Positions 9,194 through 16,275 of a DNA stretch of 64,000 nt are shown here, piece after piece. The stretch comes from Bradyrhizobium sp. AUGA SZCCT0158 (GTDB taxonomy: Bacteria; Pseudomonadota; Alphaproteobacteria; Rhizobiales; Xanthobacteraceae), in NCBI RefSeq assembly GCF_018130065.1, contig NZ_JAFCME010000013.1:62001-126000 (forward strand), read 5' to 3'. Under the pieces are notes generated by a model. That model made no database searches. It was not told the origin of the DNA and saw nothing but the letters and a program-made list of their open reading frames with translations. Position numbers and translations under genes: made by a program. Positions within the stretch are counted from its first letter, which is position 1. Each line of letters starts with the position of its first letter.

Positions 9194-9895
9194 ATGTCCA
9201 TGTCCGGTTCCAGCCTGAAACCCGCCGCTGAACTCGCCCGCGGCAATACCGCGCGCATTCCCAACGAAAGCGCTGAATATCGCCGTGCCCGCGAGCAATT
9301 GCTCGCTGAGGAAATCGAACTCCGTCGCCACATCGAGCGCGTCGCCGAAATGCGCCGCGCATTGCCGCCCGGCGGTGAGGTGACGAAGCCCTATTCGTTC
9401 GAAGGCGAGGGCGGCCCTACCACGCTGTCGGGCCTGTTCGGCAACAAGCAGACGCTCGTGATCTACAGCTACATGTTCGGCCCGCAGCGTGAAAAGCCGT
9501 GTCCGATGTGCACCTCGTTCATGAGTACGTGGGAAGGAAAGCTGCCCGATGTCGAGCAGCGCATCGCATTCGTATTCGTGGCGCGTTCGCCGATCGCGCG
9601 ATTGGTGGAAGCCAAGAAGGCGCGCGGCTGGACGCGGCATAAAGTCTATTCCGATCCGTCCGGCGATTACACCCGCGATTACGTCAGCGCCGCAGATGCC
9701 GATATGCCCGGCTATAACGTGTTCACGCGCCGCGACGGTTCGATCCGTCATTTCTTGTCCGGCGAAATGGGGCAGGGTACCGCCGACCCCGGCCAGGATC
9801 CGCGTGGGGCACCCGACCTCGATCCGCTGTGGGCCCTTCTGGACACCACGCCTGAAGGCCGCGACAAGGACTGGTATCCAAGCTTGAGCTATTGA
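9194..9895 (+). CDS. DUF899 family thioredoxin-like protein
   Basis: About 233 aa. Early residues include RRAREQLLAEEIELRRHIE. A thioredoxin-like core follows, with LVIYSYMFGPQREKPCPMC: the CPMC pair sits where thioredoxin has CxxC. FVFVARSPIARLVEAKKARGW and a C-terminal WALLDTTPEGRDKDWYPSL are typical of DUF899. The function of this family is not established; redox or peroxide handling is a guess from the fold. Starts at 9194 and 9200 are both possible, with GTGAGG upstream. Confidence 0.85.
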   Translation: MSMSGSSLKPAAELARGNTARIPNESAEYRRAREQLLAEEIELRRHIERVAEMRRALPPGGEVTKPYSFEGEGGPTTLSGLFGNKQTLVIYSYMFGPQREKPCPMCTSFMSTWEGKLPDVEQRIAFVFVARSPIARLVEAKKARGWTRHKVYSDPSGDYTRDYVSAADADMPGYNVFTRRDGSIRHFLSGEMGQGTADPGQDPRGAPDLDPLWALLDTTPEGRDKDWYPSLSY

Positions 9896-10055
9896 AGGCT
9901 CGCTTTGCGAGCCGAAGTGAACGCGATGCTGACGGCGGGCCGCGTCCTATCAAAGCATCGCTGCCGATGAACCTAAGCGGGTTTTGGTGCGACGACCTAT
10001 GCTCGGTGTAAGGTATGGTCGGCGACGTCCGGCAACCGTGGAAGAGGAAGATGCA

Positions 10056-11357
10056 ATGCGGCTCGATCCCTATCAGGAGCGTGCAAGGGCCCTGGCGGTC
10101 GAAGCCGGGCTCGATCCCGATGCGAAGATCGATCGCCCCGGTCAGCGGCCGATCCCGGTCTGGTGCACGTTCCGCGACGCTGCCCGCAAGGCACAATTCA
10201 CGGCGCAGGCCGCGCAATACCAGAACAGCCCGCTCAAGATCTTCGGCCGGCACGAGGATGCCACGATCGCGCAGATGCGAAACTGCATGGCGGTCGGCAA
10301 TGCCGTGGCCGGTGTGATCTGCGCGGACGGTCACCTGGGATATGCCCAGCCGGTCGGCGGCGTCATCGCCTATGAAAAGCAGATCAGCATCTCCGGCGTC
10401 GGCTTCGACATCGGCTGCGGCAACATGGCGGTGCGTCTCGATACGCCGTTCAGCCGGATCGAAAGCCATGTCGGCACGATCATCAAGGACGTGCACAGGA
10501 CGATTTCCTTTGGCGTCGGGCGGACCAACGAGGAGCGCGTCGAGCACGAGCTGTTCGACGACGGCGATGCCTGGCGCGAATCCGACATGGGCGCGTATCG
10601 GCAGAAGGCGGTGTCGCAGCTCGGCACCGTCGGATCCGGCAACCACTATGTCGACCTGATGCGCGACGAAGCCGGTTTTGTCTGGATCGGCGTTCACTTC
10701 GGCAGCCGCGGTCTCGGCCACACCAGTGCGACCCGCTACCTCAAGGCTGCGGGCGGCAAGGATGGCATGAATGTGCCGCCGGCTGTTATCGACGAGGACA
10801 GCGAGATCGGGCGACGCTACATTGCGGCCATGCAACTGGCCGGGCGCTATTCCTACGCCGGCCGGGAGTGGGTGATTGAGCGCGTGCGCAAGATCATCGG
10901 CGGCAACGTCACCGACATGGTTCATAACCATCACAATTATGCCTGGCGTGAAAATCACGGAGGCAAGGATTTGTGGGTTGTGCGCAAGGGCGCGACGCCG
11001 GCCTTTCCGGGACAGCGCGGCTTCATCGGCGGATCGATGGGAGATGACGCCGTCATCGTCGAAGGCGTCGATGGCCCCGAAGCGAAGGCGTCGCTCTACT
11101 CGACGGTTCACGGCGCGGGCCGGATGTTCGGCCGCAGGGAAGCCAAGCGCAGGTTCACGCGCGTCGAGATGGATGCGTGGCTGCAGTCGCGCGGCGTGAC
11201 ATTGATCGGCGCCGATCTCGACGAAAGCCCGATGGCGTATCGAAGGTTGCCGGAGGTGCTTGCAGAGCATGCCGGCTCGATCAAGGTGCAGCACACGCTG
11301 CGTCCGTTCGCCGTCGTCATGGCGGGCGAGAACGAATTCGATCCGTTCAAGGATTGA
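10056..11357 (+). CDS. rtcB: RtcB RNA-splicing/repair ligase
   Basis: A 433-aa GTP- and Mn-dependent 3'-phosphate/5'-OH RNA ligase. Family motifs are intact: ADGHLGYAQPVGG, FDIGCGN (metal-site Cys about 121), GTVGSGNHYVDL (His about 197), VHFGSRGLGH, HNHHNYAWRE and the guanylation motif HGAGR (His about 352). The length suits a compact bacterial RtcB. GAAGAGGAAG precedes the ATG at 10056. No RtcA, archease or RtcR gene adjoins it, so this is a stand-alone copy. A slipin and two degenerate tRNA-like sequences, frequent partners of RtcB repair operons, lie 3-4 kb downstream on the same strand. Confidence 0.95.
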   Translation: MRLDPYQERARALAVEAGLDPDAKIDRPGQRPIPVWCTFRDAARKAQFTAQAAQYQNSPLKIFGRHEDATIAQMRNCMAVGNAVAGVICADGHLGYAQPVGGVIAYEKQISISGVGFDIGCGNMAVRLDTPFSRIESHVGTIIKDVHRTISFGVGRTNEERVEHELFDDGDAWRESDMGAYRQKAVSQLGTVGSGNHYVDLMRDEAGFVWIGVHFGSRGLGHTSATRYLKAAGGKDGMNVPPAVIDEDSEIGRRYIAAMQLAGRYSYAGREWVIERVRKIIGGNVTDMVHNHHNYAWRENHGGKDLWVVRKGATPAFPGQRGFIGGSMGDDAVIVEGVDGPEAKASLYSTVHGAGRMFGRREAKRRFTRVEMDAWLQSRGVTLIGADLDESPMAYRRLPEVLAEHAGSIKVQHTLRPFAVVMAGENEFDPFKD

Positions 11358-11603
11358 TTGCCAAAATGGGACACCTGGCCGACGGCCGGATGTCCCGATC
11401 GCAGGGCAACCCCGCATGTTTACGGGCTGATTTGCGCATAACTTCCAATGATTTGCGCATGCCTTAGATCTGCCCGCGTTTAATCTGCATTTAACTAAAA
11501 CTCGCCTTAATGACGCTCCGTGTCTTTGCGAGATGCTGCCTGGGAACCTTTCGGGCGCGGCACCAAACAGGGACTTAGTAGAGTTGTTCTGGACGCAAGG
11601 CGA

Positions 11604-12752
11604 ATGAGTACGAGTACCGGCGCGTTTGGCCTTGCGGCCCACAACCGCAAGAAATCTTCCCGGAAAGCCATTCCTCAGCATTTCCTCGGCGGCGTCGCGA
11701 TCGCAGCCGTGGTGCTCGGCTGCGCCTGGACCGTTTACAGCAATATTTTCGCCTCCAGCATCTATCCCTCGGTCAACAGCGCGGCGTTCGATCCGCCCGT
11801 CGTCAAAAGCTCCACGATTGTCGCGTCGCGTCCGGCGCGGCCCGCCTTCAACGACGTGTTCGCGTCGCTGCCGCAGCCAGCCCCGAAAGTTTCCGCGCCC
11901 GAGACCGTCTCTCCTTCGATTATGTTTAACGAAAGGTTTGCAGCCTCGGCGCCGCAAGGCCAGGCGTCCAGGGCGATCGAAGCCACGCAAGTGGTGGAGG
12001 TCTCGCCGCCGGTCGATGTGAAGAAGACTGAAGCGCCCAAACTTGCCGAAGCGCCGAAGCCGAAGGAAGCCGCTCCGCAGGCGCCGACCCAGGTCGCGTT
12101 GAACGTTCCGGCTCCGGCGACCAAGCAGGCTGAAGCCAAACCCGCCGCGAAGGAATCCGGGGCTTCGGTCCGCGACATGGCGCAGCGCGCCAAGGCGGCG
12201 GTGATGTCGATTGCGTCCAACGACAAGCCGAGCATGGTCGAGAAATTGTGGGGCAAGCAGCCCGCACATGGCGGGTTGTTGGCCTACGCTTCCGCCGACG
12301 CCAGCGTCACCGGAAGCATCCCCGATACCCGTTCGCAGAATCCGATGCTGGGCGGTTCGCCGCCCTACGACAAGCAGACCGCGGTCTACGACATCGCGGC
12401 GAAGAAGGTCTATCTGCCGGATGGCACCGTTCTCGAGGCGCATTCGGGCCTCGGCGCCAAGATGGACGATGTGCGCTATGCGCATGTGCGGATGCAGGGC
12501 GTGACGCCGCCGCATATCTATGACCTGAAGCCGCGCGAGGCGTTGTTCCATGGCGTGCCGGCGTTGCGACTGACGCCGATCGGCGGGCAGGACAAGATCT
12601 TCAACCGTGACGGCCTCCTGGCACACACCTACATGCTCGGCGCCCGCGGCGATTCCAATGGCTGCGTTTCCTTCAAGGACTATTACGCGTTCCTGAACGC
12701 GTACCGGAACCAGGGCATCCGGCGTCTTGCGGTGCTTGCCAGGATTCAGTGA
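11604..12752 (+). CDS. DUF2778 (Tlde1-like) L,D-transpeptidase-like protein
   Basis: About 382 aa. A basic N-terminus and one membrane segment (about residues 25-47, HFLGGVAIAAVVLGCAWTVY) are followed by a long Ala/Pro/Lys-rich linker and a C-terminal domain of about 140 residues. The domain contains TAVYDIAAKKVYLPDG, a His in HTYMLGARGDSNGCVSF and the Cys of that motif, resembling the catalytic His/Cys of DUF2778. This family includes Tlde1, a type VI effector acting on peptidoglycan; in rhizobia many copies are membrane-anchored housekeeping-type proteins. The anchor here points to periplasmic cell-wall work rather than an effector. No T6SS gene is in the window. Confidence 0.82.
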   Translation: MSTSTGAFGLAAHNRKKSSRKAIPQHFLGGVAIAAVVLGCAWTVYSNIFASSIYPSVNSAAFDPPVVKSSTIVASRPARPAFNDVFASLPQPAPKVSAPETVSPSIMFNERFAASAPQGQASRAIEATQVVEVSPPVDVKKTEAPKLAEAPKPKEAAPQAPTQVALNVPAPATKQAEAKPAAKESGASVRDMAQRAKAAVMSIASNDKPSMVEKLWGKQPAHGGLLAYASADASVTGSIPDTRSQNPMLGGSPPYDKQTAVYDIAAKKVYLPDGTVLEAHSGLGAKMDDVRYAHVRMQGVTPPHIYDLKPREALFHGVPALRLTPIGGQDKIFNRDGLLAHTYMLGARGDSNGCVSFKDYYAFLNAYRNQGIRRLAVLARIQ

Positions 12753-12990
12753 CGTCGCTCGTCGTCCCTCCGAACGCAGGGGCCCATACCCCGCAGCGAT
12801 CATTGTTGCAGAAGGTATCCAACGCTGGCGATCCTAACCGATCGGCCGTGGATGGGTCTCCGGGCGCGGCCTTAGGCCCACCGAAGAATGTGATTTTCGT
12901 AACAGTGCGACCGCCGCCGATCGATCATCGTTCCTATCACCGAGGCACTGGTGCATCGGTATCATTCAACCCAAGGTAGGAGGCGTAACT

Positions 12991-13152
12991 ATGGATGAAA
13001 TCGAAATCGCTGCGTCGGATACCGTGACTGATGCGGAACTCGATGAGGTCAATGGCGGCTTTATCTTCATATTGGTGGGTGCGGCGGCGTTCAGCACCGG
13101 CTTTTTCGCCGGCTACGGGGCGGTCAGGTTTGCACAGGACATGTCGAAATAA
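12991..13152 (+). CDS. Short peptide with double-glycine leader (53 aa)
   Basis: Begins MDEIEIAASDTVTDAELDE and continues VNGG, matching the bacteriocin-type leader pattern in which cleavage follows Gly-Gly (about residues 22-23). The following 30 residues are hydrophobic and glycine-rich (FIFILVGAAAFSTGFFAG) and end AQDMSK, so the core could insert in a membrane. AGGAGG at 12978-12983 is a strong ribosome binding site. Class II bacteriocin-like or other exported peptide are possibilities. No C39 peptidase transporter is visible in the window. Confidence 0.7.
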   Translation: MDEIEIAASDTVTDAELDEVNGGFIFILVGAAAFSTGFFAGYGAVRFAQDMSK

Positions 13153-13259
13153 CGCAGTCCGTCTGAAAGAAACGAATGGAGGCCCCGTCCCACTTGCGGG
13201 GCTTTCTGCGCTCCGGGCTACAACGTAACAGAGGCTCGTCCCTGCGATGTACAGCCTCC

Positions 13260-13454
13260 TTAGGCTGTATGTCGAAGAGAACTTCCATGATGCTTGAAGA
13301 ATAGGTCAAGCTTTACAGGTTCGCCGCTATCTCGCCAAAACAGTTTTCGATTGAGGCTGGCCGCCACCGCGAGGCGGTGGTGGCCGCCGATCAGAACATG
13401 GTCATCCGTTGCTTTGGCGATGATTTCTCCGTCTTCGTCCACGATGATTTTCAT
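13260..13454 (-). CDS. Small hypothetical protein (64 aa)
   Basis: Starts MKIIVDEDGEIIAKATDD and contains VLIGGHHRLAVAASL and FWRDSGEPVKLDLFF. GGAGG lies six bases before the ATG at 13454, which is why the shorter frame was preferred over 13478. It is read opposite to the double-glycine peptide gene upstream and in the same direction as the next one. No family recognised; the GGHHRLAVAA stretch loosely recalls nuclease/ParB-like motifs, but that is too short to rely on. Confidence 0.5.
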   Translation of the reverse strand: MKIIVDEDGEIIAKATDDHVLIGGHHRLAVAASLNRKLFWRDSGEPVKLDLFFKHHGSSLRHTA

Positions 13455-13681
13455 CTGCCGCCTCCAATCCAAGGCCACCGATCAGCGCCGCCGCGATGGT
13501 GCGCATTCTATCTAACCTCGTAAGGGCTCCGGGCGTTCCATCCCACGAAGATCACTCTTTCCGGATAACAGGCGCCACAGGTCCCCGCACAAAGCCGCGC
13601 CCCCAGGAGCCTGCTTCGGATTACGGACGAGCGCCATCGTTCGACGGTCCCGCGCCTACAGGTCGTCACAGTTCTTCTTGC

Positions 13682-13867
13682 TTAGCCCTGAGTGAGTTGC
13701 TGCATAATCTGTTGAAACATTTGGGCCGGATCGTTCTGGCCACCCGCTCCTGCTTTGATTTGGGTGAAGGCGCGCAAGGGGAGCGGGAGCCAGCCGCCAG
13801 CCACCGCATCGAGCGCTTCGGCGGATAGCTCGCGCGCGCTCTTCGCATTGATTGCATTTCCAGTCAT
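13682..13867 (-). CDS. Short peptide with double-glycine leader (61 aa)
   Basis: The leader region reads SARELSAEALDAVAGG, a clear double-glycine type ending with Gly-Gly at about residues 23-24. The core begins WLPLPLRAFTQIKAG and ends in a Gln-rich amphipathic tail (QMFQQIMQQLTQG). AAGGAG lies 7 bases upstream of the ATG at 13867; a GTG one codon earlier is less likely. Core and leader differ from the 53-aa peptide 0.5 kb away, so they are not recent duplicates. Likely exported after leader removal; product and processing enzyme unknown. Confidence 0.7.
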   Translation of the reverse strand: MTGNAINAKSARELSAEALDAVAGGWLPLPLRAFTQIKAGAGGQNDPAQMFQQIMQQLTQG

Positions 13868-14104
13868 CACAGTTCTCCTTTGATTTAGCCGGCGCGATCA
13901 TCCAACGCTGGTGCGGCCACGTTTAGCGTCAACCCTCTCGTCGCGAAGTGACGGCGACCACACCGCCGGCCGTCGCGCGCATCGACAAGGCGCGACACGA
14001 CGCGGGTAGGCTTCGCGAGTGCATCAGCGTCACGGCGCGGACAGCCGAGCGGACGGCACCACGTCATCGAAGTGCGCCGAATGGGCACGTTGGTTCGCTG
14101 AATG
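13868..14104. other. Gene-free segment upstream of the tRNA-like pair
   Basis: No reading frame with a credible ribosome binding site was found here. The sequence is GC-rich and holds a near but mis-spaced -24/-12-like match at 14083-14098. Nothing else was supported. Confidence 0.5.
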
Positions 14105-14125
14105 GCTGTGACGGGGAGTCACAGC
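14105..14125. promoter_or_regulatory. Perfect 8-bp inverted repeat, possible operator
   Basis: GCTGTGAC (14105-14112) and GTCACAGC (14118-14125) are perfect complements around GGGGA. The element lies 25 bp upstream of a plausible -35 box and about 145 bp before the first tRNA-like sequence. A dyad of this size is typical of a dimeric regulator site; the regulator is unknown. Confidence 0.45.
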
Positions 14126-14149
14126 ACATCCGAAATTTGAAAAACACGC

Positions 14150-14178
14150 TTGCAACTGAAAGATGTTTCGTTTATTAG
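14150..14178 (+). promoter_or_regulatory. Candidate sigma-70-type promoter for tRNA-like/slipin unit
   Basis: TTGCAA at 14150-14155 and TATTAG at 14173-14178 are separated by 17 bp, each matching four of six consensus bases. The local AT-rich patch stands out in GC-rich surroundings. Transcription would begin near 14185 and could run through both tRNA-like sequences into the slipin gene. Confidence 0.4.
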
Positions 14179-14269
14179 CCCGCTCCTTCGCTAGGCCATG
14201 GGTTCGGGCTCTCTGAGATCCCGACTGGCGCGAGCCGGTGTCCGGTTTCGTGTTCCGCCGAATGAAGAC

Positions 14270-14338
14270 GCGAGGTGTAGCTCATGGAGAGCATCGGGGT
14301 GATACCCGAAGGCATCGGTTCGATTCCGGTCTCTTGCA
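14270..14338 (+). ncRNA. Degenerate tRNA-like sequence 1
   Basis: A cloverleaf can be drawn. Acceptor strands at 14270-14276 and 14331-14337 give six of seven pairs including wobbles. The D stem GCTC/GAGC has a 5-nt loop. The anticodon-arm stem TCGGG/CCCGA has a 6-nt loop GTGATA instead of 7. The T arm is ATCGG-TTCGATT-CCGGT. The linker before the D arm is 3 nt instead of 2. The 3' half (ACCCGAAGG, GGTTCGATTCC, AACC) looks like a diverged elongator tRNA-Met. With the short anticodon loop it is unlikely to decode; a tRNA-like regulatory or substrate RNA, or a tRNA relic, fits better. Confidence 0.6.
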
Positions 14339-14342
14339 CAAC

Positions 14343-14414
14343 CGAAGGATAGCTCAGTGGTAGAGCAGATGACTGCTAATCATCGTGACGCGGGTTCGAA
14401 TCCCGTTCCAACGC
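14343..14414 (+). ncRNA. Degenerate tRNA-like sequence 2 (anticodon position GCT)
   Basis: D arm GCTC-AGTGGTA-GAGC, anticodon arm GATGA-CTGCTAA-TCATC, five-base variable loop and T arm GCGGG-TTCGAAT-CCCGT are all well formed. The acceptor stem (14343-14349 with 14407-14413) has two central A-A mismatches. GCT in the anticodon position would mean serine, yet the long variable arm of tRNA-Ser is absent and no CCA follows. The D arm and loop resemble tRNA-Asn (CTGTTAA), suggesting descent from tRNA-Asn. It follows tRNA-like 1 by 4 nt, so they form a tandem unit. Automated tools may call it tRNA-Ser. Confidence 0.65.
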
Positions 14415-14746
14415 TCCGGTTCAGTCTAAAAAACTGAATTTCCCATTGAAGGGGACCGGACGCGCGCTTCAGTCGCAGTCCGGCCGCATTGCCGCAAGGC
14501 TCTTCGTCCGAACCTAGACACTGTACGAACGGCTCTGCGCCGCGGTGGATACCGCTTGCGCTGACGCCGGGAATACCGTTCGAACGCCCGACCTTCGTCG
14601 GGCGATTGCGCGCGTGCGCCCGTCGTCATGCAAGCTCAAACCACGGCCCGCCGGGCTTTCAGGAAGCGCCGTTCGCGTCCTCCGTTCCTTCTCGACGAAA
14701 CCAGCTTTCCGACCTCTGGCCGGAAAGCCCATGATGGAGGCGTGCC
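14415..14746 (+). other. Structured 5' leader between tRNA-like pair and slipin gene
   Basis: No credible gene is present, but three hairpins can be drawn. TTCAGT/ACTGAA (14420-14438) lies just after the second tRNA-like. CGCCCGAC-CTTC-GTCGGGCG (14585-14604) is a perfect 8-bp stem. GCTTTCCG/CGGAAAGC (14704-14728) ends 6 bases before the GGAGG of the slipin gene. The last could influence ribosome access. No T-run follows any of them, so they are not obvious intrinsic terminators. Confidence 0.45.
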
Positions 14747-15898
14747 ATGAACTGGCATTTCCTGATGACGCATGTGACGGTGAAGGATGGTGAGCGCGCG
14801 TTGCTGACGCGGAACGGCAGGCTCGAGCGCGTGCTTGGTCCCGGCCGGCATCGGCTGTTCGATCCGCGCAACGAACTGACGGCAGAAGTATTCAAGGTGG
14901 TTCGCGCCGAATTTCCGGCGGAGCGTTACCTGGTGCTGAAGGCTGCGCGGCCTGATCTGGCGGCCGAGCTGTTCGAGCTTGTCGAGACCAAGGCAGACGA
15001 AGTTGCCATCGTCAACCTCGACGGCCGTCCGATGCAGCTGATGACGCCCTGGCAGGCGCGCGTCTACTGGAAGGTCGCGACATCGGTCGATGTCGAACGC
15101 ATCGACCTGACCGGCGATGTCAGGGTGACGGCGCGTCATCTGGCGATGATTGATCGTAACCGTTCGGTGGTCGTGACGGAGGCCGTGGTCGAGAACCACG
15201 AAGCCGGTCTGCTCTATGTCGAGGGCCGGCTGGTGGAGCGGCTTGCGCCCGGCCGGCACGCGTTCTGGATCGTCGGCCGCAAGGTCGAGGTCAAGCGTCT
15301 CGATCTGCGGCCCCAGGCGGTCGAGATCACCGCGCAGGAAATGCTGACCAGGGACCGCATCGCGCTGCGGGTGACCCTGACGGCGTTTCGCCGGATCGTC
15401 GATCCCGAGCGGGTCGTCGCCGTGGTGCCTGACGTGGATGCGTGGCTGTACCGGCTGGTGCAGTTCGCGATCCGCGAAGCGGTTGCAGGCCGCACGCTCG
15501 ACGAGGTGCTGTCGGCAAAGGCAGCGCTCGATGCGGAGCTTCGCGACTATGTCCGCGCGCGTATCGCAGACAGCGGTGTCGAGGTGACCGAGCTCGGCGT
15601 CAAGGACGTGATCCTGCCCGGCGAGATCCGTGAGCTGGTGAACAAGGTGGTGGAGGCGGAGCGGGTGGCGAAGGCCAATTTGATCCGCCGGCAGGAAGAG
15701 ACCGCGGCGACGCGGTCGCTTCTGAACACCGCCAAGCTGATGGAAGAGAACCCGCTGCTGCTGCGGCTCAAGGAACTGGAGTCCCTCGAGCGGCTGGTGG
15801 AGAAGGTCGGCCGCATCGACCTCCACGCGGGTGACGGGCAGGGCTTTGATGCCCTGCTCACCAAGCTGGTTCGCCTGAAGCCCGCGGAAAGCGCGTAA
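14747..15898 (+). CDS. Slipin / SPFH (Band 7) family protein
   Basis: 383 aa. The SPFH core is evident from about residue 120 on: MLTRDRIALRVTLTAFRRI, YRLVQFAIREAVAGRTLDE and DSGVEVTELGVKDVILPGEI, then a charged helical region (VVEAERVAKANLIRRQEE) likely to form a coiled coil. Unlike stomatin-type slipins it has no N-terminal membrane hairpin. Its N-terminal 120 residues repeat a motif (NGRLERVLGPGRHRLFDP, then EGRLVERLAPGRHAFWIV). GGAGG sits 7 bases before the ATG. Slipins are known companions of RtcB in bacterial RNA-repair operons; the two tRNA-like sequences directly upstream support that class here. Its biochemical role is unknown. Confidence 0.85.
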   Translation: MNWHFLMTHVTVKDGERALLTRNGRLERVLGPGRHRLFDPRNELTAEVFKVVRAEFPAERYLVLKAARPDLAAELFELVETKADEVAIVNLDGRPMQLMTPWQARVYWKVATSVDVERIDLTGDVRVTARHLAMIDRNRSVVVTEAVVENHEAGLLYVEGRLVERLAPGRHAFWIVGRKVEVKRLDLRPQAVEITAQEMLTRDRIALRVTLTAFRRIVDPERVVAVVPDVDAWLYRLVQFAIREAVAGRTLDEVLSAKAALDAELRDYVRARIADSGVEVTELGVKDVILPGEIRELVNKVVEAERVAKANLIRRQEETAATRSLLNTAKLMEENPLLLRLKELESLERLVEKVGRIDLHAGDGQGFDALLTKLVRLKPAESA

Positions 15899-15904
15899 GT
15901 AAAG

Positions 15905-15928
15905 AAGGGTCGCCTACGGGCGGCCCTT
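15905..15928 (+). terminator. Hairpin after slipin gene
   Basis: AAGGGTCGCC and GGCGGCCCTT form a 10-bp stem (one G-T pair) around a TACG loop, 7 bases after the slipin stop. No T-run follows, so it may stabilise or end the message in a factor-assisted way. Confidence 0.55.
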
Positions 15929-15981
15929 CGCCTGCGGGGCGGGCGGGGTAGGCCGTCAGTTGTGCGCTATTCGTAAACTCG

Positions 15982-16266
15982 TCAGGCCGCCGAGCGTGGC
16001 ACGATTTTCTTGTAGCTGTGAGTCTTCTCGGCCTTGGAAAGATCGTATGCCGCTTGCAGGTTCAGCCAAAAGCGGGGGTCGGTACGAAAATAACGCCCGA
16101 GCCTGATCGCGGTGTCAGCCGTGACATCGCGCGTGCCGCGCATGATCTCTGTCAGGCGGTTGGCCGGAACATCCAGCTCCTTCGCCAAGGCTCGTGCAGA
16201 GAGACCCAGTGGCACCAGATATTCTTCTTTCAACACTTCGCCTGGATGGGTTCGTAACCGCGCCAT
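15982..16266 (-). CDS. higA: HigA-family antitoxin (XRE helix-turn-helix)
   Basis: 94 aa. Starts MARLRTHPGEVLKEEYLVPL, the classical HigA/VapI opening, then a helix-turn-helix (LSARALAKELDVPANRLTEI) and RLGRYFRTDPRFWLNLQ. HigA binds HigB toxin and represses its own operon. GGAGA precedes the ATG. The partner toxin gene immediately upstream on this strand (16276-16554) is broken, so this antitoxin appears to be an orphan. It could still act as a DNA-binding repressor or neutralise a HigB made elsewhere. Confidence 0.92.
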   Translation of the reverse strand: MARLRTHPGEVLKEEYLVPLGLSARALAKELDVPANRLTEIMRGTRDVTADTAIRLGRYFRTDPRFWLNLQAAYDLSKAEKTHSYKKIVPRSAA

Positions 16267-16275
16267 CGCCGTCTC

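Noticed and set aside
9723-12803. Very long minus-strand open frame (about 1000 codons)
   Set aside because: It is antisense to RtcB and the DUF2778 gene, which have intact family motifs; an artefact of GC-rich codon bias. The same applies to 7355-9751 and 1172-2662 on the minus strand.
13656-13901. Alternative Cys-rich minus-strand frame overlapping the 61-aa peptide gene
   Set aside because: It overlaps a frame with a well-placed AAGGAG and double-glycine leader; the alternative has no ribosome binding site.
14083-14098. Possible sigma-54 promoter (GGGCACG-TTGG-TTCGC) ahead of the tRNA-like pair
   Set aside because: The GG to GC spacing is one base too long and the -12 TTGC is broken. A canonical -24/-12 site was not found upstream of the pair.
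14343-14414. Functional tRNA-Ser(GCU)
   Set aside because: Two acceptor mismatches, no long variable arm and no CCA make a decoding serine tRNA unlikely; kept as tRNA-like.
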